DNA of 64,000 bases, from contig NZ_VOUX01000033.1 of the NCBI RefSeq assembly GCF_008011855.1, positions 1,054,001 through 1,118,000 on the forward strand. Reading direction: 5' to 3'. Both the position numbers and the translations under genes were made by a program. The DNA comes from Serratia bockelmannii (GTDB lineage Bacteria; Pseudomonadota; Gammaproteobacteria; Enterobacterales; Enterobacteriaceae). A model generated the notes under the pieces. That model was not told where the DNA came from. It worked only from the letters and a program-made list of their open reading frames with translations, and ran no database searches. Of this stretch, positions 8,997-18,207 are shown piece by piece (the stretch's first letter is position 1; the number at the start of each line of letters is the position of its first letter).

Positions 8997-9218
8997 ATGA
9001 GAAAACCCGCTTATCACGTCTTTGTTACCCAGGAAAGCCAGCCCGATGTGCAGGGCGAAACAAACACGTACTGGACAAAAGTTGGCGTGGCCTTCGCGCA
9101 TAACGGCAAGCCCGGTCTGAATATCGTGCTGATACCCGGTATTGCGGTTTCCGGCAGGCTGGTACTGCTCGAACCGAGAGAAGAAAGCGACATTTCACAG
9201 GATGCCGCTGCCACTTAA
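8997..9218 (+). CDS. Small conserved protein heading the transfer operon
   Basis: The ATG at 8997 has an AAAGGA site 6 bp upstream and gives 73 residues; a longer frame from 8937 lacks such a site. The protein is beta-rich, with FAHNGKPGLNIVLIPGIAVSGRLVLLEP, and has no signal peptide or membrane segment. Small proteins of this form occur at this position in other elements. I do not know its function. Its place ahead of virB1 suggests a regulatory or accessory role in transfer. Confidence 0.6.
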   Translation: MRKPAYHVFVTQESQPDVQGETNTYWTKVGVAFAHNGKPGLNIVLIPGIAVSGRLVLLEPREESDISQDAAAT

Positions 9219-9290
9219 TCCATTTTCTCTTCTTCTCACCCGGCGGCGTACTTTTCTGTAAGCCGCCGGTCTCTCTGTTGCGAGGCCAGC

Positions 9291-9935
9291 ATGCTTTCCA
9301 CCACTGCCTTTCTGGCACTGGCGGTGCAGTGCGCCGCCAGTATTCACCCGTCCACGTCACTTGATGTCGCACGGGTCGAATCCGGCTTCCACCCCTACGC
9401 CATTGCTGAAATCCTGCCAGACAGCCGGGGCGTGATTTCACATTTCCCCTCGAGCCTGCCGGAGGCGATCCTCCTTACCAGACAGCTGGCTGCACAGGGC
9501 CGACGCTATTCGGTCGGCCTGATGCAAATCACCAGCATCAATTTCCGCCATTACGGCGTCACGGCCAGCGACCTGCTTAACCCTTGCATCAATCTGTCGG
9601 TATTTGAGCGCATTCTCGCCGACTGTTACCGGCGCGGCGGAACACTGAAACGGGCGCTCAGTTGTTACTACTCCGGCAACTTTGAAACCGGCCAGCGGCC
9701 GGAATCCGCCTTTAACCAGACCAGCTACGTGCAGCGCATTGGCTATGTCGTCCCGTCCACGCGGAAAGACCGGCAGCGTGCCCCTGACCGGAACGCACAG
9801 CCGTCTGTCCGTTATCCCGCCGTTGTGCTGCGCGGCGAGCCTGCCGGTGCCACTGCGCCGATCCTGACTTCCCTGCATTATCCCGGTTCCGTCATTCGCG
9901 GCGCTATCCCTGTTATCCCTGATGAGGAGAAATGA
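9291..9935 (+). CDS. virB1: VirB1 lytic transglycosylase of the T4SS
   Basis: This 214-residue protein has a lysozyme-like SLT fold: the catalytic Glu lies in DVARVESGFHPYAIAE (about residue 30), followed by GLMQITSINF and LSCYYSGNF motifs typical of VirB1. It would cut peptidoglycan locally to let the secretion channel cross the wall. The N-terminus carries a short hydrophobic signal-like segment. It is the first canonical gene of the virB cluster and its stop overlaps the start region of virB2. Confidence 0.92.
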   Translation: MLSTTAFLALAVQCAASIHPSTSLDVARVESGFHPYAIAEILPDSRGVISHFPSSLPEAILLTRQLAAQGRRYSVGLMQITSINFRHYGVTASDLLNPCINLSVFERILADCYRRGGTLKRALSCYYSGNFETGQRPESAFNQTSYVQRIGYVVPSTRKDRQRAPDRNAQPSVRYPAVVLRGEPAGATAPILTSLHYPGSVIRGAIPVIPDEEK

Positions 9936-9937
9936 TC

Positions 9938-10210
9938 ATGCGTAAACGCCGTTACTCCGCTGTTGTTTCCGTGCTGCTGTCTTCCCCGGTGCTGGCGGCG
10001 GACAGTGGTTTTAACAAGGCCAATGAAACACTGAGCAATACCTCGACCGGCCTGCTGGGACTGGCCGCCGTCACCATCACGCTGGCGACCATGTGGGTGG
10101 GCTACAAGGTGCTGTTCGACGGCAAGAGCCTGCACGACATGCGTAACGTCATCATCGGCGCGATCCTGATTGTCGGTGCATCCGGCTTCGGTGCCTACTG
10201 GGCGTCATAA
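9938..10210 (+). CDS. virB2: VirB2 major pilin
   Basis: This protein of about 90 residues has an N-terminal signal peptide ending near VLAA (about residues 8-21) and two hydrophobic helices after it, the VirB2 pilin pattern. I choose the ATG at 9938 because the GAGGAG site (9924-9929) is 8 bp away; an ATG at 9932 is only 2 bp from it. After processing and membrane insertion, VirB2 subunits build the conjugative pilus. It sits between virB1 and the virB3-virB4 fusion with short gaps. Confidence 0.9.
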   Translation: MRKRRYSAVVSVLLSSPVLAADSGFNKANETLSNTSTGLLGLAAVTITLATMWVGYKVLFDGKSLHDMRNVIIGAILIVGASGFGAYWAS

Positions 10211-10221
10211 GGGAGGCAACG

Positions 10222-12969
10222 ATGGCTACGCTGAATAAAGCGCTTACGCGGCCTGCCGCCATTATGGGTATTCCTCTTGTGCCGTTCGTTCTTGTCAGCG
10301 GGGCCATCGTCCTGCTGGCGGTCTATGTCAGCTATTACCTGGCGGTTCTGCTCATTCCTGCCTGGGCGGAAATGAAAAATAAAGCCCGAAAGGATATTCA
10401 TTATTTCAGCCTGCTCTGGCTGGCGTTTAAAACCCGTGGACGGCTTTTCACCAATACCCATTTTGGCGCGAATGCCCTTCTGGCAAACCAGTACGATAAT
10501 GTTGATGTCTCGGAGTTTATTCAGAAAATGAAATTAAACGAGCGTATTACGCTGGATAAATATATTCCGTATTCCTCCCATATTCACCCCTACGTCATCA
10601 GAAATCGTCACCGTGATTTTGTTGCCACCTGGGAGCTGGGCGGCACAGTCTTTGAATGTGAAGACGAACATCACCTGACCCTGATGGCCACGCACCTGAA
10701 TAACGTTATTCGTTCGTATGAGGGGCTGCCGGTAACATTCTATATTCACCGGCTCCGTGAAAAATACCATGATACTTTTGAAGCCCGTTCGGGTATTCCC
10801 TTTTCCGATGAGGTAACACGGCGGTATTACCAGCCGGTAAAAGAAAAACCGTTCTGGCGGCACCGGCTGTTTTTTACCGTCTGCTACGCGCCGTTCTCTG
10901 CGATTGAGAAAAAAACCATGAAAGCGCAGCCGCCCGGTAAACGCCAGCCAGCACTGGAGGACGCGCTCAAAATCATGCTGGAATACCGCGACGCGCTGGA
11001 GTCTGCGTTATCCCGCTATATGGCAATGCCGCTGGGGATATATGAAGAAAACGAGCGGGTGTATTCCTCACAACTGGCGTTCTTTCATCGTCTGCTTACC
11101 GGCCAGTGGCAGAAAGTGGCCGTAACGCGCTCACCATTTTATGAAACGCTCAGTACGCCAGACGTCTTTTTCACCACCGACACCGGTGAATGCCAGACGG
11201 TCAGCGGTTCCCGCTTCTTCCGCAGCCTCGAGATTAAGGATTATTCCCCGGAAACCCATACCGGTATGCTGGACGCACTGCTGTACGCCGAAAGCGAGTA
11301 TGTTCTGACGCAGTCCTTTACCTGCATGGCGCGGGATGAAGCGCAGGATCATATCCGGCTGGCGGAAAAACGGCTGAACTCAGCGGACGACGACGCGATT
11401 TCCCAGCGCGAAGAGCTGATTGTCCTGCGCGACCTGCTCCAGTCCGGGCATGTGTCGTGCGGTAAATTCCACTTTTCCCTGCTGATCTCCTCAGACAGTG
11501 CCGGGCAGGTGGTGAAGGACACTAACGTTCTGGCCCAGCCCTTCGCCGATCTGGGTATTATGACGACGCTCTCCACCCTGTCACTGCCCGCCGCATATCT
11601 GGCGCAACTGCCGGGCGTCTATACGCTGCGTCCCCGACTGGTGGCCGTCAGCAGCCAGAATTTTGCCGATATGGCCTGCCTGCATAACTTCCATCCCCAC
11701 AAACGCAGCGGCAATCCGTGGGGGGAAGCCATCGCCATCCTCACATCGCCCGGCGGTGGCGGGTATTACCTGAACCTTCACGACAGCCAGGCCGGACGGG
11801 ATGACACCGGTGAGAAAACGCCGGGAAATACGGCGATTATCGGGAAAACCGGCTCCGGCAAAACCCTGCTGATGACCATCCTGCAACAACTGATGCAGAA
11901 GTACCGTAACCCGGCGTCGTTTGCGCCTTCTGCCACCCTCAAACGGCTGACCACGGTGTATTTCGATAAGGACCGGGCGGCGGAGATGGCGATCCGCCAG
12001 GCGGGCGGGCGTTATTTCCGCATCCGTACCGGCGAGCCCACCGGCTTCAACCCGTTTGCGCTGGAGCCAACCCGCCGGAACATCAGTTTCATCAAACGGC
12101 TGGTGCGCATGCTGTGCCGCCGCAACGGTAAGCCGCTCGATCCGCGCGATGAGGAGCGGATCAGTGCCGCCGTTGACACCATCATGCTGGACTATCCGCC
12201 GGAGTACCGCCGGTTCGGAATCACCCGGCTGCTGGAAGTGCTGCCGGAGCCGCCGACCACAGACGCCCGCACCAACGGGCTGCGTATCCGCCTGAAACAG
12301 TGGGCACAGGGGGGCGAGTTCGGCTGGGTGTTTGATAACGAGGCTGATACTTTCACCATCAGCGATGTCGATAACGTTGGTATCGACGGCACCGAATTTC
12401 TGGATGATGACGATATTCGCGGCCCCGTGACCTTTTACCTGCTGTATCGCGTGACCAGCCTGCTGGACGGTCGCCGCCTGGTGATGTTTATGGATGAGTT
12501 CTGGCGCTGGCTGTCCGATGTCGAATTTTCCCGTTTCTCGCTCAATATGCTGAAAGTTATCCGCAAGCTGAACGGCATATTCGTCCCCGCAACACAGTCA
12601 CCGGATGAAATCGTCAGACATCCCATCGCCCCGGCGATTATTGAACAGTGCGGCACCCAGATTTTCCTCGCCAACCCGAAGGCCAGTCATGCGGATTACG
12701 TGGAGAAAATGAAAGTGCCGGACAGCGTTTATGAGACTGTCAGGAACCTTGATCCGGGCGAGCATTATATGGTCATCCTGAAAACACCGTTGCGGGCCGG
12801 GGAAACCCGCCCGTTTGTGGCGTTGGCAAAAATGGATCTGTCCGGGCTGGGTAAACTCACCCGGCTCCTCAGCGGCAGTGAGGACAACCTGAAAATATTC
12901 GATGCCATCTATCAGGACGGTATGCGACCTGATGAATGGAAAGAAACCTTCCTTGAGCGGGCAATCTGA
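10222..12969 (+). CDS. virB3/virB4: VirB3-VirB4 fusion, T4SS inner-membrane protein and ATPase
   Basis: The 915-residue product starts with a VirB3-like domain (about residues 1-90, with two adjoining hydrophobic stretches at 14-50) and continues as a VirB4 ATPase. Walker A GKTGSGKT is at residues 541-548, and a Walker B region reads LVMFMDEFWRWL further on. VirB4 powers pilus assembly and works with VirB11 and the coupling protein; VirB3 is an inner-membrane partner. Fused virB3-virB4 genes are known from several T4SS lineages, so this is a lineage trait rather than a fault. No separate virB3 gene is found. Confidence 0.93.
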   Translation: MATLNKALTRPAAIMGIPLVPFVLVSGAIVLLAVYVSYYLAVLLIPAWAEMKNKARKDIHYFSLLWLAFKTRGRLFTNTHFGANALLANQYDNVDVSEFIQKMKLNERITLDKYIPYSSHIHPYVIRNRHRDFVATWELGGTVFECEDEHHLTLMATHLNNVIRSYEGLPVTFYIHRLREKYHDTFEARSGIPFSDEVTRRYYQPVKEKPFWRHRLFFTVCYAPFSAIEKKTMKAQPPGKRQPALEDALKIMLEYRDALESALSRYMAMPLGIYEENERVYSSQLAFFHRLLTGQWQKVAVTRSPFYETLSTPDVFFTTDTGECQTVSGSRFFRSLEIKDYSPETHTGMLDALLYAESEYVLTQSFTCMARDEAQDHIRLAEKRLNSADDDAISQREELIVLRDLLQSGHVSCGKFHFSLLISSDSAGQVVKDTNVLAQPFADLGIMTTLSTLSLPAAYLAQLPGVYTLRPRLVAVSSQNFADMACLHNFHPHKRSGNPWGEAIAILTSPGGGGYYLNLHDSQAGRDDTGEKTPGNTAIIGKTGSGKTLLMTILQQLMQKYRNPASFAPSATLKRLTTVYFDKDRAAEMAIRQAGGRYFRIRTGEPTGFNPFALEPTRRNISFIKRLVRMLCRRNGKPLDPRDEERISAAVDTIMLDYPPEYRRFGITRLLEVLPEPPTTDARTNGLRIRLKQWAQGGEFGWVFDNEADTFTISDVDNVGIDGTEFLDDDDIRGPVTFYLLYRVTSLLDGRRLVMFMDEFWRWLSDVEFSRFSLNMLKVIRKLNGIFVPATQSPDEIVRHPIAPAIIEQCGTQIFLANPKASHADYVEKMKVPDSVYETVRNLDPGEHYMVILKTPLRAGETRPFVALAKMDLSGLGKLTRLLSGSEDNLKIFDAIYQDGMRPDEWKETFLERAI

Positions 12970-12991
12970 TATTAATACGGAGGTCGTTGAT

Positions 12992-13720
12992 ATGCGTACC
13001 AGATATACCTTTCTGGCATTATCGTTATTTTTCCCGACGCAGACGTTCAGCGCCGGAATACCGGTTTTCGACGCCGTGCAGAATACCGAATCCATTAACC
13101 AGTGGATGCAGAAATTACAGCAATGGGAGGATACGGTTACCCATTATAAAAGTGAACTTGATGCGTATAAAAAACAGTTAGCTACTGCAACCGGCGTGCG
13201 GGATATTCAGGGTTTTCTCAGCGATGCCCGAAGCCTGAAAACCGATATTGATAATCTCCGTAAGAGCAGTATTTCACTGGATGATCTGCTGACCACGCAA
13301 AACAGTTCATATTCTTCTGAACTGCAAAACCTTTACAGTAAATACAAATCATTCAGCGTATGCAGCGAGGAACAGGAAGGGATAAAGTCTCAGGCCCTGG
13401 CCGACAGTTGTAAACAGATAATCCTCAATCAGGCAATGGCGATTGAGAATACCACTGACGTTGAAAACAGGATCAACAGCACACTCAGCGATATATCAGA
13501 CTTATCTGACCGTATATCGAATGCACAGGATTCGAAAGAGTCTCAGGATCTGGCTAACGCCATCGCGGCGAAAAGCGTACAGTTAAATGCGCTGACAAAT
13601 CAGTGGGAGATGTCTGTCAGACAGGCTGAACAGCGAACGACATTGCTGGAACAGCAAAGACAGAAAGCCTTTGAACAGCAGCAGCTATCGGCACCTGTTG
13701 CTGACCTTAATAATTTATAA
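12992..13720 (+). CDS. virB5: VirB5 minor pilin
   Basis: From the ATG at 12992 (GGAGG at 12979-12983) the product has 242 residues, with a signal peptide (cleavage near QTFSAG, residue 21) and long alpha-helical segments with coiled-coil character. This fits VirB5, the pilus-tip adhesin. An in-frame GTG or ATG further upstream would lie inside the virB4 gene, so I reject the longer frame. Codon use in the middle is AT-richer than in virB4, as often seen for variable, surface-exposed VirB5 proteins. Confidence 0.88.
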   Translation: MRTRYTFLALSLFFPTQTFSAGIPVFDAVQNTESINQWMQKLQQWEDTVTHYKSELDAYKKQLATATGVRDIQGFLSDARSLKTDIDNLRKSSISLDDLLTTQNSSYSSELQNLYSKYKSFSVCSEEQEGIKSQALADSCKQIILNQAMAIENTTDVENRINSTLSDISDLSDRISNAQDSKESQDLANAIAAKSVQLNALTNQWEMSVRQAEQRTTLLEQQRQKAFEQQQLSAPVADLNNL

Positions 13721-13731
13721 GGAGGTTATCC

Positions 13732-14007
13732 GTGGTCAGATCCTTATTCACCTTATGCACACTCTCAGGCGTGATATTACTTTCCGGCTGCAAGGAAACC
13801 AAATCCGAAACCTGGTATAAGCAGCATCCTGACGAAACATATGCGGTTTACACGCAATGCCTGAAGGATGGCGAGGCAAGCGATAACTGCGAGTTTGCTC
13901 AACGGGCTGCCATTATGTTCGCTCAAATTGGCAAACCCGGAATAAAAGAAAAATTTGAGACATTCTTTCAGCAAGAAGCCGAAAAGAGAAAATCCGTCAC
14001 ACAATAA
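13732..14007 (+). CDS. eex: EexN-type entry-exclusion lipoprotein
   Basis: This 91-residue lipoprotein has a signal peptide with lipobox LLSGC (Cys at about residue 20) and the family pattern WYKQHPDE...C...DNC. EexN-like proteins between virB5 and virB6 block entry of the same element into cells that already carry it. The start codon is GTG at 13732 with GGAGG at 13721-13725. The fit to the family and position is good; the exclusion role is known for relatives only. Confidence 0.85.
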   Translation: MVRSLFTLCTLSGVILLSGCKETKSETWYKQHPDETYAVYTQCLKDGEASDNCEFAQRAAIMFAQIGKPGIKEKFETFFQQEAEKRKSVTQ

Positions 14008-14078
14008 TATCTCCTCCAGCAAAACAGAGAATTCTCCCTGTTTTTTATTTCCTTTCTTTATCTATCAGGTGAGGCACC

Positions 14079-15110
14079 ATGTCCGGTGGTATTTTTGTGG
14101 GTATGGACAAAAACATCATGGATGGACTGAATGCCGTACTGGAAGGTCAGTCTTCCACTTACGGTACGATGATCAGCGTTATCATCGTCAGCTCTTTTAC
14201 CTTATTTATACTGTATCGCGGTTATCAGACGCTGGCTGGCAAACTCCGGGCCCCGGTTGAAGATGTCGTCTGGGATGTGGGGCGAATGTTGCTGATCACC
14301 ACCTTTGCGTTAAACCGGGATGGCTGGCTGGATATGGCGGTAGCGGCTATCCAGGGACTCAAAGACGGTGTCAGCGGCAATGATAACGTCTGGGCGCTGC
14401 TTGATACCGTCTGGGAAAAGGCACAGACACTGGGGCAGACACTGTTCAGTATGGACACCTCGACTTACGTCAAACTGAATGGTGGCTTTGCCGAAGTGCT
14501 GGTATGGGGCGGCGCGATCGTTCTGTTACTGGCTGCCACCTTTGTCAACCTGCTCGCTGAAATTATCATCCTGTTAATGACGACCACCGCGCCGCTCTTT
14601 ATTTTCTGCCTGCTGTACGGTTTTCTTAAGCCGATGTTTGATAACTGGCTGAAAACGATTTTCGCGGCAATATTAACGATCATGTTTTCCGCCTTATCCA
14701 TCCGTATCGCCATCAATTACCTGAATAAAATCCTTGATGCAGCGACCCGGACATCCAATGTCAGCAACATGGTGACGCTGGCGGCACAGTGCCTGCTGGC
14801 CGGGATTGCAGCGGGTGTGGTGGTCTGGTTCTCGGCGAAGCTCGCCAGCGCCCTCAGCGGAGCCGCTGTACAGGCGGTGTTACAGGGGGCGGCCATGAGT
14901 GGTCTGACCGGACTGGCGAACAAATCCGCTGACCTGGCCGGGCCGGGGATAAAGGGCGGTGCCCGCCTGGCTGCGAAAGGCGGCATGGCCGTCGCCGCGG
15001 CGACCGGCAGACTCACTGGCGCAGGCGCGGGTAAAACCGTGAGCGCCTGGCAGAAACGCGCCGCCGCCATCGAAAGCATGAAACGCCTGAACCGGCAGCG
15101 TCACCGTTAA
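14079..15110 (+). CDS. virB6: VirB6 inner-membrane channel protein
   Basis: This 343-residue polytopic protein has five to six hydrophobic helices (about residues 30-50, 75-95, 145-205 and 220-265) and a Gly/Ala-rich cytoplasmic tail, the layout of TrbL/VirB6. VirB6 forms part of the DNA translocation path in the inner membrane. A GGTGAGG site precedes the ATG. It stands between the entry-exclusion gene and the small virB7 gene. Confidence 0.92.
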   Translation: MSGGIFVGMDKNIMDGLNAVLEGQSSTYGTMISVIIVSSFTLFILYRGYQTLAGKLRAPVEDVVWDVGRMLLITTFALNRDGWLDMAVAAIQGLKDGVSGNDNVWALLDTVWEKAQTLGQTLFSMDTSTYVKLNGGFAEVLVWGGAIVLLLAATFVNLLAEIIILLMTTTAPLFIFCLLYGFLKPMFDNWLKTIFAAILTIMFSALSIRIAINYLNKILDAATRTSNVSNMVTLAAQCLLAGIAAGVVVWFSAKLASALSGAAVQAVLQGAAMSGLTGLANKSADLAGPGIKGGARLAAKGGMAVAAATGRLTGAGAGKTVSAWQKRAAAIESMKRLNRQRHR

Positions 15111-15199
15111 TCCTCCCGACCCTTAATTTCCTTTCCCCGTCACGCCGTGGCCTGCGCCACCGGTGCGGCATTTCTGCATCCCTGTAATAAGGAACTTCC

Positions 15200-15340
15200 A
15201 TGAAATTCAGCATCTTCCTTCTGATGCTGTGCGCGCTCACGGGCTGCGTACAGTATCAGGGCGACCTTCCGCCGGTATCCGGCGAACCCGAGCCGGTAAA
15301 TTCCCCCGCCATCATTCAGGAGCTCACTCACCATGTCTGA
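15200..15340 (+). CDS. virB7: VirB7 small lipoprotein
   Basis: A 46-residue protein begins at 15200 with AAGGAA 5 bp upstream. It has a signal peptide and a lipobox LTGC with Cys at residue 16, followed by a short Pro-rich tail. Size, lipobox and position between virB6 and virB8 are those of VirB7, which anchors the outer-membrane core with VirB9 and VirB10. Its stop overlaps the virB8 start by 8 bp. The gene is short enough to be missed by ORF length filters. Confidence 0.85.
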   Translation: MKFSIFLLMLCALTGCVQYQGDLPPVSGEPEPVNSPAIIQELTHHV

Positions 15341-16016
15341 TATTCAGAACATTGTTAATGTTTCCCGCTCTTTTGAATCCATCCTGCTGGAAAAGGAAGA
15401 GCGTTCCCGAAGAACCGCCTGGCGGGTGGCCGCTGCCGGACTGATTCTGGCCGCAATGGCGATTGCGACCATTATTATTCTGCTGCCGCTGAAAACCACC
15501 GACACTGAATTATGGTCAGTGGATAAACAAACCGGGCGCTATGAATATATGACGCGCGTAAAGGAGCGGGATATTTCGTCTGAAAAGGCACTGGCGCATT
15601 CACTGGCAGCACACTATGTCAGGCTCCGCGAAGGATATAATTATTTCTCCCTCCAGCGTGATTATGACGACGTGCAGTTATTTAACAGCGACAGCGTGAA
15701 CCGGGACTATCTGGACGGGTTTAACGGCGACCAGGCACCGGACGTGATTTTTAACAAGGCGGAATATATTGTTGATATCGACATTATTTCCAATGTGCAT
15801 GCGCCTGCCACCGGGCCGGATAATCTGGCAACCCTGCGTATCAAGCGCACTATCCGCCGTATTGCTGATAATTCCGTGAAAACGGATGTCTGGAATATCC
15901 GCCTCACATACCGCTACGTCCCGCACCGGCAACTGACCGACAGCCAGCGCGAAGTGAACCCGCTGGGCTTTATCGTCACCAGCTACCAGCGCGACAAAGA
16001 GCTGAGGGGGGAATGA
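15333..16016 (+). CDS. virB8: VirB8 inner-membrane assembly factor
   Basis: This 227-residue protein has a cytoplasmic N-terminus, one transmembrane helix (about residues 27-50) and a periplasmic VirB8 domain; motifs such as NPLGF near the C-terminus are conserved in the family. VirB8 nucleates assembly of the secretion channel. Overlaps with virB7 (8 bp) and virB9 (4 bp, ATGA) indicate translational coupling. Confidence 0.93.
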   Translation: MSDIQNIVNVSRSFESILLEKEERSRRTAWRVAAAGLILAAMAIATIIILLPLKTTDTELWSVDKQTGRYEYMTRVKERDISSEKALAHSLAAHYVRLREGYNYFSLQRDYDDVQLFNSDSVNRDYLDGFNGDQAPDVIFNKAEYIVDIDIISNVHAPATGPDNLATLRIKRTIRRIADNSVKTDVWNIRLTYRYVPHRQLTDSQREVNPLGFIVTSYQRDKELRGE

Positions 16017-16903
16017 TGCTGAAACACATTCTGCTCCTCACGGGTTTACTGGCGTCATGCGTGGCATGGAGCTCGGCGACACCGCGCGGCAGCGCGTATG
16101 ACAGCCGGATGCAGAACGTCACGTACAACAGCCAGAACGTCACGGTCGTCAGTACCCGACCCGGCTACGTCACCATGCTGGTATTTGATGACGATGAAAC
16201 AGTCATCGATGCGCAGGCGGGTTTTCCCAGAGGCTGGACCGTGACGAAAAGCGATAACCGGGTGGGTGTCAGCCCGAATCCCATCGCCCAGCCAGTCACG
16301 GATGCCAGCGGCAACAACATCAGCCAGGTCTTTCTGCCGACGGCAAAAGACTGGAAAACCAACCTGTTCGTGGTGACATCGAAACGCGACTACAGCCTGG
16401 AGCTGAACGTACTGGATAAAGACTCTCCCGCCCAGGCATTCATTATCCGCTACCACTATCCTGACGAACTGCGGAAAAAGTCAGCCGCCGCCAGTGCCAC
16501 CCGCCAGCAACAACAGCAGGAAGCGCTGGACCGACAGCGGATAGCGTCGGCATTCCGGCATCCGGCCACGCCGCGCAACTGGCGCTACACCAGGCGTGTA
16601 GCCGCCGGTTCAGCCTCCATTGCCCCGGACTTTGCCTGGGATGACGGTCGTTTTGCTTATATCGGTTTTTCTCCCGCGAAAACCCTGCCTTCCGTTTTCC
16701 GGGTGGTTAACGGTCAGGAGCAGGCGGTCACGCCCGGAACGGTTAAACGGGGCAACTACACCGTGATGGTGGTTCCGGCATCTCCGCAGCTGGTTCTGCG
16801 CTACGGGAGCTCAGTGGTGGGGATCGAAAACGACGGATTCGGGCGTATCCCGCTGACCAACAGTGACACCGTTTCGCCGTCCGTTACGCTGGAGGCAAAA
16901 TGA
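16013..16903 (+). CDS. virB9: VirB9 outer-membrane core protein
   Basis: This 296-residue protein has a cleavable signal peptide (about residues 1-20), an N-terminal VirB9 domain and a C-terminal domain (about 200-296) that binds VirB7. It contributes the periplasmic ring of the core complex. The start overlaps virB8 by 4 bp and the stop overlaps virB10 by 4 bp. Two adjacent ATG codons at 16013 and 16016 are possible starts. Confidence 0.93.
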   Translation: MMLKHILLLTGLLASCVAWSSATPRGSAYDSRMQNVTYNSQNVTVVSTRPGYVTMLVFDDDETVIDAQAGFPRGWTVTKSDNRVGVSPNPIAQPVTDASGNNISQVFLPTAKDWKTNLFVVTSKRDYSLELNVLDKDSPAQAFIIRYHYPDELRKKSAAASATRQQQQQEALDRQRIASAFRHPATPRNWRYTRRVAAGSASIAPDFAWDDGRFAYIGFSPAKTLPSVFRVVNGQEQAVTPGTVKRGNYTVMVVPASPQLVLRYGSSVVGIENDGFGRIPLTNSDTVSPSVTLEAK

Positions 16904-18207
16904 CCGACAAATCTTTCCCGGACGAACCGGAAAAAACCACCGCCGAACGGGAAGCGGAAGCCCGTGAACGCGCCCGCGCGGCAATGGCATATCAGGAGCC
17001 GGAGCAGAAAACGCCGCCCGGTAAGCCGGAAGTGACCCGTTTCCGTAAAGCTTCCGGTCACCGCACGCTGATCGTCAGCCTGCTGAGTCTGGTCCTGGTC
17101 ATCGCGCTGGCATCCGGTGGCGATCGTCTTCTCAGCGCCCTGAAAAGGGGTGATGAGAAAGAATCTGACACCGCGTCGCCGCCCTCCTCCGGGGCGGTGC
17201 AGCAGGAGCGTAAAAATCTGGGCATGGACAGTAATCCGTTTGGCCTCTTCGGGCCAGGGAGGCAGGAAAGCGTAGCCCCTGCCAGTCAGAGCCCCCCTGC
17301 CACTCCAGCCCTGCCGCCCGGGCCACCCGCCCTGAACAAGGCGGCAGCGCTGGCAGACGGGCTGAACAGCGGCAGTACAGGGTCAGGCGACGATATACGC
17401 ACGTCCCGAAGCGGATCGCGCAGCAATGCGGGAACGTCGGGCAGCCCGTCAGCCTCCACGGCGTACACATCCTGTCAGTCGGTACTGGTCAGTGGCGAAG
17501 ATGGACGCCTGCGCTGCCCGGATACAACAGCACCGGCAGGCAGCAATAACAACGACAATCCGGGCGTCGCACGCGTCACCGGTGTCAGGCGGCTGGGCCT
17601 TGATCCCGATCTCTATATCCCGGTGGATCGCTATATTCCGTGTTCGATGATGCGGCGCTTCGTGTCCGATGTTGGCGGTCATATCTCCTGCCTGATCGGT
17701 GAGAATGTCTGGAGCTCCAGTAACCATGTAATGCTGATCCCGGCGGGAACAGTTGCCCGTGGTATCTACCGCACCGGGGCACTGCAACACGGGCGCAGCC
17801 GGATGTTTGTACTGTGGACGGAGTTGCGCACGCCGGAGCCCGGCAGCCTGCAAATCCCGCTCACCGATACGCAGGCCACCGGCCCGCTTGGCGAGGCGGG
17901 GATCACGGGCTGGATCGACAGCCATTTCTGGGAGCGTTTCGGCAACGCCCTGATGCTGAGTACCGTACAGGACGTGGCAGCAGCGGCATCAGATGCCGCG
18001 CCGGGTAAAGACCGCAATACCGACTATACCGAAAATACCCGCGCCGCCACGGCGGAAATGGCGAAAACGACGCTGGAAAACAGCATCAGTATCCCGCCCA
18101 CGATGTACCTGAACCAGGGCGATGTGATCGGCATCATGACCGGCACGGATATTGATTTTTCCTCTGTTTATCAACTACGGCTGAAAAAGAAATGGTATGA
18201 ACGCTGA
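16900..18207 (+). CDS. virB10: VirB10 core scaffold protein
   Basis: This 435-residue protein has a cytoplasmic charged N-terminus, one transmembrane helix (about residues 50-68), a long Pro/Ser/Gly-rich periplasmic linker (about 85-205) and a C-terminal TrbI-like beta-barrel domain (about 225-430). It spans both membranes and transmits the ATPase signal to the outer-membrane gate. The gene overlaps virB9 by 4 bp and virB11 by 11 bp. Confidence 0.94.
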   Translation: MTDKSFPDEPEKTTAEREAEARERARAAMAYQEPEQKTPPGKPEVTRFRKASGHRTLIVSLLSLVLVIALASGGDRLLSALKRGDEKESDTASPPSSGAVQQERKNLGMDSNPFGLFGPGRQESVAPASQSPPATPALPPGPPALNKAAALADGLNSGSTGSGDDIRTSRSGSRSNAGTSGSPSASTAYTSCQSVLVSGEDGRLRCPDTTAPAGSNNNDNPGVARVTGVRRLGLDPDLYIPVDRYIPCSMMRRFVSDVGGHISCLIGENVWSSSNHVMLIPAGTVARGIYRTGALQHGRSRMFVLWTELRTPEPGSLQIPLTDTQATGPLGEAGITGWIDSHFWERFGNALMLSTVQDVAAAASDAAPGKDRNTDYTENTRAATAEMAKTTLENSISIPPTMYLNQGDVIGIMTGTDIDFSSVYQLRLKKKWYER

